53,444 bases of DNA from Bacteroidota bacterium (GTDB taxonomy: Bacteria; Bacteroidota; Bacteroidia; NS11-12g; UBA955), in assembly GCA_963169345.1 (NCBI GenBank), contig CAUJCT010000054.1, positions 1 to 53,444 of the forward strand, in the 5' to 3' direction. The notes below the pieces were generated by a model. It was not told the DNA's origin. It ran no database searches and saw nothing but the letters and a program-made list of their open reading frames with translations. Both the position numbers and the translations under genes were made by a program. This document shows, in pieces, positions 1 through 7,927 of the stretch (the stretch's first letter is position 1; each line of letters begins with the position of its first letter).

Positions 1-594
1 TTGCAAATCTACCTGCCCATTTTCCTGCTAATATACCTAGCAGTGACATTTGTTATTCCTTCATACAGGGTATATAAAAAGACTGGAATTAACCCAGTCA
101 CATTTGGCAAGGAGGACACAGCTCATAATTATATTGGCTTTGTCATGATAATACTGATCGGGCTGCTAATAGGTGTGGTCCTTGTCTTTTCGCTTGCCAA
201 TCCGTACTACAATATACATATTAAGGCGGAGTTTGACCACCAGGATATTGCACTTGATATAGCCGGACTGGTGATCCTGCATATTTCATTGATCTGGATT
301 GTAATCGCCCAGTCGCAGATGCGCAACAGTTGGAGAATTGGCATTGATAAGGCGAATAATACAGACCTGGTAACCGCCGGGGTATTCCGTATTTCAAGGA
401 ACCCGATATTTTTAGGAATTATAGCCACCGTGTTCGGTATGTTCCTGATCCTGCCAAATTTCCTGACCTTCTTCTGCTTTTTTACTTCTTACTTCATTAT
501 CCAGATACAAATACGATTGGAAGAAGAGTTCCTGGAGAAAGAGCATGGAGAAAGGTATATTCATTATAAGTCAACAACTAAAAGATTAATGTGA
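1..594 (+). CDS. Isoprenylcysteine carboxyl methyltransferase-like membrane protein
   Basis: The roughly 197-residue product has four or five hydrophobic segments. Its C-terminal half has the signature of the ICMT/PEMT-type methyltransferase fold: GVFRISRNPIFLG at about residues 128-140, then EEEFLEKEHGERY near the end, where the SAM-binding pocket of this fold lies. Family members methylate prenylcysteines or lipids at the membrane; the bacterial substrate is usually unknown. The reading frame is open to base 1, where a TTG could act as start, so the true start may lie outside the window, although the N-terminus looks nearly complete. The stop is only 4 bases before the metal ATPase gene, so the two are probably co-transcribed and may be a metal-resistance cargo pair (inference). 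Confidence 0.75.
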   Translation: MQIYLPIFLLIYLAVTFVIPSYRVYKKTGINPVTFGKEDTAHNYIGFVMIILIGLLIGVVLVFSLANPYYNIHIKAEFDHQDIALDIAGLVILHISLIWIVIAQSQMRNSWRIGIDKANNTDLVTAGVFRISRNPIFLGIIATVFGMFLILPNFLTFFCFFTSYFIIQIQIRLEEEFLEKEHGERYIHYKSTTKRLM

Positions 595-598
595 AAAT

Positions 599-2641
599 AT
601 GATAAACACAGATCCAAACCATAAACATACATACGACTCGCAGGGAAGAATGACCTGTTGCTCTCTCGAAGAAAAGGTCTATTCCAAGGCCGATGCCAAG
701 GATTTACTCAATATCAATCAAGGGTCCATCTCAAATGATATTGAAGATGAGAATCGGAATGGAAAGGCTCAAGAGCAACCCAGTGCCTGGAGGCCGTACA
801 TACCTTCGATTATTAGTCTTGTCCTTTTGTTAACAGGGATTGCGATGGACTATTTTCCAGTTGGTTTTTTCAAGGATTACATCAGGTTATCCTGGTATCT
901 TCTGGCATATATTCCTGTGGGATTTCCGGTCATGAAGGAAGCATGGGAAGCCTTGAAGAAGAAAGAGTTTTTTACGGAATTTACCCTTATGACCATTGCG
1001 ACATTGGGTGCCTTCGCCATAGGGGAATATCCGGAAGGTGTTGCTGTAATGTTGTTTTATGCCATCGGTGAACTCTTCCAAAGTGCTGCCGTGCGAAGGG
1101 CCAAAGGAAACATAAAAGCCTTACTCGATGTCAGACCAACAGAGGTGGCTGTGCTTAGAAATGATCAATACAGGAAGGTAAAGCCGGAGCAAGTGGCTAT
1201 TGGAGAGATTATACAGATTAAGGCCGGGGAAAAAGTTCCACTGGACGGAGAAATGCTGAGCGAGGGCAGCAGTTTCAATACAGCCGCCCTGACAGGAGAA
1301 AGCAAACCAAGGTCCATTTATAAATCGCAACAGGTGCTTGCAGGTATGCTGAATCTTGATAAAGTGATTGAACTCAAGGTGACAAAGTCATTTTCAAACA
1401 GTTCGCTGGCCAGGATACTGGATATGGTTCAAAATGCTACGGCGAGAAAAGCAAAGACAGAGTTGTTCATACGAAAATTTGCAAAAATCTACACACCCTT
1501 TGTATTCTTCCTGGCACTGGCAGTAGTGTTTGTGCCTTATTTCCTGGTTGACGATTATAACTTTAGCCAATGGTTGTACCGAGCCTTGATATTCCTGGTC
1601 ATTTCCTGCCCCTGTGCGTTGGTGATTTCTATTCCGCTGGGATATTTTGGCGGTATTGGGGCTGCATCGCGCAATGGCATTTTGTTTAAAGGCTCGAATT
1701 ATCTTGACCTGATGACTAAGATCAACACGGTCGTCATGGACAAGACAGGTACCTTGACGCAAGGGGTCTTTAAAGTTCGGGATATTATAGTTAATAATTC
1801 AGCAAGAGAGGAGTTTATGAAAATATTGGCTGCATTGGAGAGTAAATCAACTCATCCTATTGCTAAAGCCATAGTTGAACATCAAAAGGAGGAACAGATG
1901 TATGAAGCCAGGGACATCGAGGAAATTTCGGGTCATGGCTTGAAGGGCAAAGTGAACGGCGTGCAGGTTTTGGCAGGCAATACCAAACTTCTTAGAAAAT
2001 TCAACATTGAATATGACAAAAAAATAGATTCTATTGTTGAAAGTATAGTTGTAGTTGCCTTTGATAATAAGTTTGCAGGCTATGTAATAATCGCTGATCA
2101 GTTAAAGCAAGATGCTCCTCAATCCATTAAAGATATGCATGATATGGGTATTACAGATATTGTAATGTTGAGCGGGGACAAAGATTCTATCACACAAAAA
2201 GTTGCTCAGTCATTAAGTATTGATAAAGCTTTTGGTGATTTGCTACCGGAAGACAAGGTTCAAAAGGTAGAAGAGTTGAAAAAGGACGCAAAAAAGGTAT
2301 TGGCATTTGTCGGTGATGGCATTAATGATGCTCCGGTATTGGCATTAAGTGATGTAGGAATTGCAATGGGAGCAATGGGTAGTGATGCAGCCATTGAAAC
2401 TGCTGACGTGGTGATACAGACCGATCAACCATCGAAGATTGTTACGGCCATAAAAATTGGAAAAGCAACTCGAATGATAGTGTTCCAAAATATATCCTTG
2501 GCCTTTGGAGTGAAAATCGTAGTACTTGGTTTGGGCGCAGGAGGATTGGCGACTATGTGGGAGGCAGTGTTTGCGGATGTTGGAGTGGCTTTGTTAGCCA
2601 TTTTAAACGCTGTGCGAATACAGCGAATGAAATTCAATTAA
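599..2641 (+). CDS. Heavy-metal P1B-type ATPase (Zn/Cd/Pb exporter type)
   Basis: The 680-residue product has the full P-type ATPase core: TGES in the actuator domain, the metal-site motif SCPCAL (C337-P-C339), phosphorylation motif DKTGTLT with D381, the HP dipeptide of the nucleotide domain (H419-P420), and hinge GDGINDAP (572-579). The last membrane segments contain N...K and AD-x-G residues, as in the ZntA/CadA (P1B-2) group, so Zn2+, Cd2+ or Pb2+ export across the inner membrane is the best prediction. There is no N-terminal HMA domain with GMxCxxC. Instead, a short tail carries HKH and a CC pair (C20-C21), a possible minimal metal-binding site. The gene starts 4 bases after the preceding membrane methyltransferase-like gene. 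The next gene on the right belongs to a mobile-element core, which suggests transferable metal-resistance cargo. Confidence 0.9.
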   Translation: MINTDPNHKHTYDSQGRMTCCSLEEKVYSKADAKDLLNINQGSISNDIEDENRNGKAQEQPSAWRPYIPSIISLVLLLTGIAMDYFPVGFFKDYIRLSWYLLAYIPVGFPVMKEAWEALKKKEFFTEFTLMTIATLGAFAIGEYPEGVAVMLFYAIGELFQSAAVRRAKGNIKALLDVRPTEVAVLRNDQYRKVKPEQVAIGEIIQIKAGEKVPLDGEMLSEGSSFNTAALTGESKPRSIYKSQQVLAGMLNLDKVIELKVTKSFSNSSLARILDMVQNATARKAKTELFIRKFAKIYTPFVFFLALAVVFVPYFLVDDYNFSQWLYRALIFLVISCPCALVISIPLGYFGGIGAASRNGILFKGSNYLDLMTKINTVVMDKTGTLTQGVFKVRDIIVNNSAREEFMKILAALESKSTHPIAKAIVEHQKEEQMYEARDIEEISGHGLKGKVNGVQVLAGNTKLLRKFNIEYDKKIDSIVESIVVVAFDNKFAGYVIIADQLKQDAPQSIKDMHDMGITDIVMLSGDKDSITQKVAQSLSIDKAFGDLLPEDKVQKVEELKKDAKKVLAFVGDGINDAPVLALSDVGIAMGAMGSDAAIETADVVIQTDQPSKIVTAIKIGKATRMIVFQNISLAFGVKIVVLGLGAGGLATMWEAVFADVGVALLAILNAVRIQRMKFN

Positions 2642-2710
2642 ACCTAAAGTGGGAAATTATTGACAAGTAGATTATTCAATAATTCCATATATAAACATCA
2701 AATTTGCGCT

Positions 2711-2764
2711 ACTAACATACTAACAGCTCATTGGTGTGTTAGCATTGTTAGTAGTTGTTAGTAT
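2711..2764. repeat. CTAACA cluster, site 1 (iteron or operator)
   Basis: Five copies of one hexamer lie within 50 bp: CTAACA at 2712-2717 and 2720-2725, and its complement TGTTAG at 2737-2742, 2746-2751 and 2756-2761. They form an imperfect palindrome around about 2731. The cluster lies about 50 bp before the ATG of the RteC-like gene. A near-identical cluster in opposite orientation occurs at 5534-5584, before the second ATPase gene. The arrangement fits either an operator for a shared regulator or iteron-like binding sites of a replication or recombination protein. Confidence 0.7.
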
Positions 2765-2810
2765 CATTTTTTCACAAAAAAAGGTAAGTGAATTATTTTC
2801 GCGCCCCCTT

Positions 2811-3845
2811 ATGAATTTTACAGACGATAGTTGTGAAGCATTAAAAAACCGATACATCCAAAAACTTAGGTATTCTAGAAACAAATTCCTGACGGAGGCC
2901 CGTAATTCAGATAAGGCCGCTGAACTTTTTGGACTAGGATTTATCTTTACATCAGAACTGGAACTGGACGAATTTTCACAAAAGGTGGCTGACACTTTCA
3001 ATTGGACTTATGATATCGGCAGGTCAATTGACGAAATTCTAAATGTACTTATTGATGAAGTCCGAGTTAATTACTTAAAGCAAGTACCTCAAAAACTATC
3101 TGAAAATATAATTAAAGTTAGAAGATCTATTTGGAAAATAAAATTACCATTTGCAAAATATTATGAAACGTATGACTATAAAGGAGAACTGACATCAAGA
3201 TTCAAGATAAAACGTGATTGGAGTATAGAAAAATTTAAAAGATTTATTGAAACAGAGTCAAAGGAAGAACGAGACTTCATGCTCTGGAATGTATTCATAA
3301 AGAAAGAATATTTGTTTCAAAAAACCAGAACAATACCACTAACCAGTTTTATTATAAACCCAGAAGATACAGACAAAACAAAATGGTTTAAGGCACTGGT
3401 AAAATACAGAGCCAAAAAGGAGTTCTTTCCTGAGACGTATATTTCTGAATTACCAATGCAGGAACAGAAAGTAATTGAACAGACCAGAGAAAAACGCAAG
3501 AAGGAAGTCTCCAAAATTGTCAAATGGACTGACGGAAGAAATAAAAACAATTTTGTCAAGCTTGTATATGCATTGCATCATACCGGGCTAATTGATAAAG
3601 GGGAAGGCGAGGTCACAAATACCGTAGAAAGTCTGGCACCATTTTTTGGTATCGAACTTGGAGACTGGGAATCCAATTTTTCTAAAGGAATAACCAATCA
3701 AGGTAACTACTATGATCATGGTGGTTTTTTTGATGATTTGAAAAAATCTTACCTCCAAATGGTTGAATCCAAATTAGAAAACAAGCAAACCAAGAAAAAA
3801 ATCCTTAAAGAACTGGAAAAGCAACATGCCTTAAATGATAATTAA
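2811..3845 (+). CDS. RteC-like conjugative-element protein
   Basis: The 344-residue product has no signal peptide or membrane segment. The C-terminal part (about residues 240-330) reads WTDGRNKNNFVKLVYALHH, then GLIDKGEG, then FFGIELGDW, then a final FFDDLKKSYL. This spacing resembles the RteC domain (W..K..L.ELIYALH..G..N.G, then F...LG), which controls excision and transfer functions in Bacteroides conjugative transposons. The match is from memory and the lysine-rich N-terminus is unassigned. The open frame extends upstream to 2736, but those codons run through the CTAACA cluster, so the ATG at 2811 is chosen. A strong terminator-like hairpin lies 130 bp after the stop. It could be another mobile-element regulator. 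Confidence 0.55.
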   Translation: MNFTDDSCEALKNRYIQKLRYSRNKFLTEARNSDKAAELFGLGFIFTSELELDEFSQKVADTFNWTYDIGRSIDEILNVLIDEVRVNYLKQVPQKLSENIIKVRRSIWKIKLPFAKYYETYDYKGELTSRFKIKRDWSIEKFKRFIETESKEERDFMLWNVFIKKEYLFQKTRTIPLTSFIINPEDTDKTKWFKALVKYRAKKEFFPETYISELPMQEQKVIEQTREKRKKEVSKIVKWTDGRNKNNFVKLVYALHHTGLIDKGEGEVTNTVESLAPFFGIELGDWESNFSKGITNQGNYYDHGGFFDDLKKSYLQMVESKLENKQTKKKILKELEKQHALNDN

Positions 3846-4196
3846 TATCTTGTAATTACTTAACATTCAATATAGTATAGTTTATAAAAACTAGTTGAAG
3901 TCGAATTCTCCTCCAAGTTGGAGCTACTTGCAGGAGTTTGTCCAGTTTTCGCCTCCTTAAAAATTTATCATCGCAAACGGGTTCGGACAGAACTAAAAAC
4001 CGACCCGTTTTTACATGATAATTAATAATCTCTTTAACCTAACCAACTCAAAAACGGATTGCACTTCAGATGCAAAACGTTTACTGCAACATTTGTTGCA
4101 TGTATGTTCGGGACAGCATTCGAACAGGGTTTTTCGCCCGAACACCGAACAGACCATTTATTATTCCATTCACCCTAAACCCCTTTTTAAACATTG
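3846..4196 (+). other. Palindrome-rich gap without a credible gene
   Basis: This 351-bp stretch holds an odd palindrome CTCCAAGTTGGAG (3911-3923), the hairpin described separately at 3975-4012, TGCAACA-tt-TGTTGCA (4085-4100), and TGTTCGGG...CCCGAACA (4105-4112 / 4137-4144). GAACAG/GGACAG words recur at 3985-3992 and 4111-4153. Such density of inverted repeats is typical of replication or transfer origins or of multi-site control regions. No nick-site consensus or relaxase gene is visible, so the role is undecided. A 60-codon frame at 4015-4197 crosses it but does not look like a protein. Confidence 0.5.
3975..4012 (+). terminator. Hairpin terminator after RteC-like gene
   Basis: AAACGGGTTCGG (3975-3986) pairs with CCGACCCGTTT (4000-4010) with one bulged base and a 13-nt loop. 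Five T residues run from 4008 to 4012. This is a good Rho-independent terminator for the upstream gene. It is also part of the palindrome-rich gap, so a second role is possible. Confidence 0.65.
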
Positions 4197-4508
4197 ATGA
4201 GTCACTCAAAACTTGAAAGGGTAATTTCAGTCATGTCCCTGAAACTGGAATCTTATTGCAAAAGACACGACTCTAGGCAAGAGTACATTGATCTTCAAAA
4301 TAGTCTGATTTCTGACCTTGTAGACGTTCATAATTCCATGCTTGAATCCAGAAGTCATTTCCTCAGTCCTTTGGAAAAGGAGATTTTACGACTTGAGGCA
4401 TTGGATACGAATCTCTCAGGCCATCATGTCACCATCAGAACTAAACCGACAGGAAACAATTTCTCATACATCAACCTGACATTAAATGAATCCACTGAAC
4501 TTTACTAG
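4197..4508 (+). CDS. Small hypothetical protein of the mobile module
   Basis: The 103-residue product is charged, probably helical, with no membrane segment. It resembles no family I recognise. ATG 4197 is preferred over the TTG directly before it. The 3' end overlaps the start of the following ATPase gene by 23 bp, so the two are translationally linked. That suggests a small partner or regulator of that ATPase, possibly a DNA-binding accessory protein like those preceding RepA-type proteins on mobile elements (inference only). Confidence 0.55.
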   Translation: MSHSKLERVISVMSLKLESYCKRHDSRQEYIDLQNSLISDLVDVHNSMLESRSHFLSPLEKEILRLEALDTNLSGHHVTIRTKPTGNNFSYINLTLNESTELY

Positions 4509-5565
4509 ACTTAAAAAAATAGAAGATCTGAAGTCGTTTTCAAAAGAAGTGGAATTTGATGAGTTTCTTAACATCCGCTCCGCAAGTGAAACTATGAGGC
4601 TTGCCAGCTTGAAACCGATTCCCAAGATGTTATTTTCAGAGCTTTGGCATGAAGGAGAAATCTGTATTTTGTTTGCGGATACCAATATTGGCAAATCCAT
4701 TCTATCCGTTCAGATAGCAGATTCCATTTCAAGGGGAGAGCCGGTAAGAGGATTCCGTTTGGAAGCTTACCAACAGGTCGTGCTTTATTTTGATTTTGAA
4801 ATGAGCATGAAACAATTTGAAAAGCGATACTCAGATAATTATACCCGCCACTATGATTTTGATGACCGTTTCCTTAGAATAGACATCAATCCTGACTGCA
4901 CCAATTTTGACGACTTTGAAAAGACATTGTTCTCCTCCATAGAGAAGGCAGTAGGTATTTACAATGCCACTGTACTTATCATTGACAACCTGACCTGGCT
5001 AAAGACTGAAACGACAGAATCTGCAAAGGAAGCCCTTCCGCTGATGAAAAGGCTTAAAGAACTCAAAGTGAAGCATGGGCTTTCCCTGCTGATTTTGGCG
5101 CATACGCCTAAACGAAGTCCTTTCAACCCCATTGGCATCAATGATATGGCCGGAAGTAAGCATTTGGCAAATTTCGCTGACAGCATCTTTGCCATTGGCA
5201 AGAGTCATAGGGATGGGTCCTTGAGATACATCAAGCAAATCAAGGCAAGGGATACGGATGTGGTATTTGACTCGGATAATGTCATCTTGTGCGAAATAAT
5301 CAAACCCTTCAATTTTCTCGGATTTGAATTCTCAGGTTTTGGTAAAGAAAGGGATCATTTGTCTTTACCAAGCAGTGATGAGACTGATCAAACGGAAATG
5401 CTCATATTGGAACTTCGAAGCTCAGAGCCATCAATATCCAAATATGAAATCGCAAAAAGACTAGGCATAAACCAGATGAAAGTCAAACGGGTTCTGGACA
5501 AACAAGCCGGAGAAAACAACTTAAAAACCAATACTAACACTACTAACAATGCTAACACCTTCTAA
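4486..5565 (+). CDS. RecA/RepA-like AAA ATPase of a mobile element
   Basis: The 359-residue protein has a RecA-fold NTPase core. Its P-loop is ADTNIGKS at residues 64-71 (the first Gly of the usual motif is Ala), preceded by a GEICILF strand. Walker B is VLIIDN at 163-168. A sensor-like segment LLILAHTPKR follows, with the AGSKHLANFADS stretch typical of the AAA_25/RepA helicase group. Residues about 305-345 (KYEIAKRLGINQMKVKRVL) form a helix-turn-helix-like tail, so the protein probably binds DNA and uses ATP, like hexameric replication helicases of plasmid RepA type. It overlaps the small gene upstream by 23 bp. Just after its stop region lies the second CTAACA cluster, which could be its binding site. 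The exact role (replication, partition or mobilisation) is unproven. Confidence 0.75.
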   Translation: MNPLNFTRLKKIEDLKSFSKEVEFDEFLNIRSASETMRLASLKPIPKMLFSELWHEGEICILFADTNIGKSILSVQIADSISRGEPVRGFRLEAYQQVVLYFDFEMSMKQFEKRYSDNYTRHYDFDDRFLRIDINPDCTNFDDFEKTLFSSIEKAVGIYNATVLIIDNLTWLKTETTESAKEALPLMKRLKELKVKHGLSLLILAHTPKRSPFNPIGINDMAGSKHLANFADSIFAIGKSHRDGSLRYIKQIKARDTDVVFDSDNVILCEIIKPFNFLGFEFSGFGKERDHLSLPSSDETDQTEMLILELRSSEPSISKYEIAKRLGINQMKVKRVLDKQAGENNLKTNTNTTNNANTF

Positions 5566-5590
5566 TGGCTGTTAGTAGTGTTAGTACTAA
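5532..5590. repeat. CTAACA cluster, site 2 (inverted copy of site 1)
   Basis: Five hexamers occur: CTAACA at 5534-5539, 5543-5548 and 5552-5557, then TGTTAG at 5570-5575 and 5579-5584. Spacing is 9, 9, 18 and 9 bp. Read on the minus strand, the outer block matches GTGTTAGCATTGTTAGTAGT of site 1 without mismatch, followed in both sites by GTTAGTAT with a one-base indel between. The last codons of the first ATPase gene are built from these repeats. The cluster ends 26 bp before the ATG of the second ATPase. Confidence 0.75.
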
Positions 5591-5610
5591 AAACAAGCAA
5601 ATTATTTAAA

Positions 5611-6840
5611 ATGAATATCAAAATCAAAGCGTACAAGCTAAAAGAATCTGGCATGAGTTACGGTCAGATCGCCAAACAACTGGAAATAGGTAGAACAACG
5701 GCCTATGATTACATTAAAGAAGTCAGAATGAATCTTAATGGCAATCAAAACAGAATAGAACCTTCAAATAGTCCCGAACCCGCTTCGGAAAAGGTATTCA
5801 GGTTCAATTTTATGAAAGAAAAAACTGTAGGAAATACTATCGATGAATTTCAAGCTGAAAAAAAGAAGGTAAAAGAATTTACAGGTGATGAGCTGATAGA
5901 AAAGAAATTTGATTCTTTGGAATTTGAAGGCAAATTCTTGGAACTGATTGGAAAACCATCTAAACTGTTTTCTGCTATCATCTGGGGACTACCCAAAGGT
6001 GGTAAAAGCAACTTTTCAATCCGCTTTGCAGACTATTTGCAGGAGTATTTTGGGGATGTAGTTTACATTGCAGCCGAGGAGGGTGAATCGGTTACTCTAC
6101 AGGAAAAGATTAAAGCCATAGGAGGTAGCAAGGTTACATTTGCAGAAAACAAGGACAGGCAATCCATCAGGGAGTATCTACCATCCAAGTCTTGCGACTT
6201 TGTATTCATTGACTCAATCAACAATGCAGGAATTGATAATGAGTTCTTGGAACTGGTAAAACAAGAAAATCCAACTAAATCTTTCATTTCCATTGTTCAG
6301 GCCACCAAGGGAGGCAATTTCAAAGGTGATCAGGCACTTACTCACAACTGCGATTTTATCATCAAGGTTGTAGCTGGAGTAGCCTACCACTCAGGAAGAT
6401 TCAATACCATGACTGAAATCAACATATTTTCTGGGCCACTGTACGAAAAGAATCCTATCAGCAGAAAAAAGAACGTTACAGAAAAGAGCATTCCGACTAA
6501 TGATATGCAAGGTGCAGAAGAATCATTACCAGAAGAGATAAGTTCTAAAGAAAATGAATCTATAGATACCATTGACAAAGAACAGGAGTCAGAATCAATG
6601 GACATACTAGCAACTGCTTTTGCATCACAGAAGCTGAAAGAAATAGTAACACCCCAGAAAATAAACTTGCCAAAACTAAAATTCAAAAAACCTGAACCCG
6701 TTGGTATAGTCCCAACAAAACCTATGACAAGCAAAACTCTGTTTTGGATTTTGGGAATTGCTAGTGCCGCTTCCATTATTGACAGCATGATGAAAGGTTC
6801 AAAGAAGCCAGAAACAAATACACCAACCGATAAAAAATAA
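5611..6840 (+). CDS. HTH-RecA-fold ATPase with C-terminal membrane anchor
   Basis: The 409-residue product has three parts. Residues about 5-35 form a Hin/resolvase-like helix-turn-helix (GMSYGQIAKQLEIGRTTAYD). Residues about 95-285 form a RecA-fold ATPase with P-loop GLPKGGKS (126-133), an acidic AAEEGE after strand 2, and Walker B FVFIDS. The rest is an acidic, low-complexity linker ending in one hydrophobic segment (TLFWILGIASAASIID) near the C-terminus. I know no named family with this order. It could be a mobile-element DNA-handling protein tethered to the membrane. ATG 5611 is chosen because upstream in-frame codons lie within the CTAACA cluster. It is not a paralogue of the upstream ATPase at the motif level. 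The cluster at its promoter suggests autoregulation or specific binding. Confidence 0.65.
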   Translation: MNIKIKAYKLKESGMSYGQIAKQLEIGRTTAYDYIKEVRMNLNGNQNRIEPSNSPEPASEKVFRFNFMKEKTVGNTIDEFQAEKKKVKEFTGDELIEKKFDSLEFEGKFLELIGKPSKLFSAIIWGLPKGGKSNFSIRFADYLQEYFGDVVYIAAEEGESVTLQEKIKAIGGSKVTFAENKDRQSIREYLPSKSCDFVFIDSINNAGIDNEFLELVKQENPTKSFISIVQATKGGNFKGDQALTHNCDFIIKVVAGVAYHSGRFNTMTEINIFSGPLYEKNPISRKKNVTEKSIPTNDMQGAEESLPEEISSKENESIDTIDKEQESESMDILATAFASQKLKEIVTPQKINLPKLKFKKPEPVGIVPTKPMTSKTLFWILGIASAASIIDSMMKGSKKPETNTPTDKK

Positions 6841-6842
6841 GT

Positions 6843-7001
6843 TTGAATTTGAGAAAAGAAAATATTACACTTGAAGATCTGCGCTCTTGCCCTGAGTTTG
6901 AAGGTATGTCTGAAGAAATGGCACAAAAAATGCTAAGTTCATTAAATATGTTTTGCGATATCCTCTTGGCAAAATGTTTGGATGAATTCACTGGATGGAA
7001 T
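6843..7001 (+). pseudogene. Small mobile-element gene cut by IS21
   Basis: A 53-codon frame starts at a TTG directly after the ATPase stop and reads NITLEDLRSCPEFEGMSEEM, then ends FTGWN where the IS begins. The stop codon used (TGA 7008-7010) lies inside the IS terminal repeat, so the natural C-terminus is lost. The LEDLR...EGMSEEMA pattern looks like the small helical proteins found after replication or mobilisation genes in Bacteroidota elements (weak recollection). No matching remainder is found on the other side of the IS. Confidence 0.55.
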
Positions 7002-7002
7002 A

Positions 7003-7093
7003 GCCGATGATATTGACCCCCTCGTGCCGATCGTAATTGACCCCCTTTCGCCGAAGTAAGTTGACCCCTTCGTGCCGGAGTAAATTGACCCCC
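7003..7093. repeat. IS21 left-end repeats, 24-bp period
   Basis: TTGACCCC(C) recurs at 7013, 7037, 7061 and 7085, exactly 24 bp apart, each preceded by a GCCG-containing spacer. IS21 transposases bind such repeated end sites. 7094-7165 holds no other feature. Confidence 0.85.
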
Positions 7094-7165
7094 TCATTTC
7101 AGAGCAAATATTTCCTTCGATTTTCATCCTCAGTTTTTGGTTTATACAAATCTACTTTTTTTTAT

Positions 7166-7912
7166 TTAATTTTCATTTGCTTTCTTTTTACTAGTTCTTT
7201 TTCTCATGCTTTCACCGGTAAGCTCTAAGCGGTGTGCATTGTGAACTATGCGATCGAGTATTGCATCTGCAATGGTCTTCTCGCCTATAATCTCGTGCCA
7301 GAGCTTTACAGGGACTTGTGAAGTTATGATTGTAGATCGTTTGCCATGCCTGTCTTCAATGATCTCCATTAGGTAAGAACGGCTGTGTCCGTCCAACGGT
7401 TGTATGCCGAAGTCATCCAGTATAAGCAAGTCCTGTCGCTCTATTTTTGCGATTTCTTTCATGTAGTTTCCTTCGGCTTTAGCCATTTTCAGTCTCGACA
7501 TGAGCTTATCGGTATTAACATAAAGCACTTTGTATCCTTTAGTGCAAGCCTGATGTCCCAGTGATGAAGCGATGTAGCTTTTCCCTATACCGGTTGAACC
7601 GGTAATAAAGAGGTTCTCCTTGGCTGCAATAAAATCACACTGCGCATAACGCATAAGCTGGTTCTTGTCCAGATTGCGGTCTTCATCATAAATAATTTGT
7701 TCAAGTGAAGCATTGTAACGGAACCTTGCATTCTTAACTTGGCGCTCCAGTTGCCGGTTTTGCCTGTCATCCCACTCAGACTGCACTAAAAAAGCAATCA
7801 TTTCATCCGAAGTTAATGATGAGATTTCCGGGGTTTCAAAACTGGTGGTAAATGCCCTGAGCATACCAAGCAGTTTCATTTTTTTGAGTTGTTGTTGGAT
7901 TTGAGTATTCAT
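7166..7912 (-). CDS. istB: IS21 transposition helper ATPase IstB
   Basis: The 248-residue DnaC-like AAA+ ATPase has P-loop GSTGIGKS, Walker B LLILDDFG, and a downstream sensor segment STIITSQVP. IstB assembles on target DNA with ATP and recruits the IstA transposase, giving target selection. The length is normal for the family. It lies 15 bp after the istA stop on the same strand, as in all IS21 elements, and appears intact. The N-terminus (MNTQIQQQLKKMKLLGM) matches the usual helical IstB start. Confidence 0.93.
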   Translation of the reverse strand: MNTQIQQQLKKMKLLGMLRAFTTSFETPEISSLTSDEMIAFLVQSEWDDRQNRQLERQVKNARFRYNASLEQIIYDEDRNLDKNQLMRYAQCDFIAAKENLFITGSTGIGKSYIASSLGHQACTKGYKVLYVNTDKLMSRLKMAKAEGNYMKEIAKIERQDLLILDDFGIQPLDGHSRSYLMEIIEDRHGKRSTIITSQVPVKLWHEIIGEKTIADAILDRIVHNAHRLELTGESMRKRTSKKKANEN

Positions 7913-7927
7913 TTATTATTAATGGGT

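Noticed and set aside
4015..4197. A 60-codon frame after the terminator
   Set aside because: It crosses two palindromes, has no protein-like pattern, begins directly after a strong terminator, and its end coincides with the start of the next gene only by ATGA chance.
6384..6926. A 180-codon frame antisense to the second ATPase
   Set aside because: It is serine-rich shadow coding opposite the low-complexity acidic linker. No independent support is seen.
7003..7093. Regularly spaced repeats that look like a small CRISPR array
   Set aside because: The 24-bp period with 8-9-bp conserved core and mirrored copies at the other IS end identifies IS21 terminal repeats. There are no cas genes.
7037..7228. 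A 63-codon plus-strand frame inside the IS left end
   Set aside because: It is composed mainly of the terminal repeats and the antisense of istB. There is no evidence of a product.
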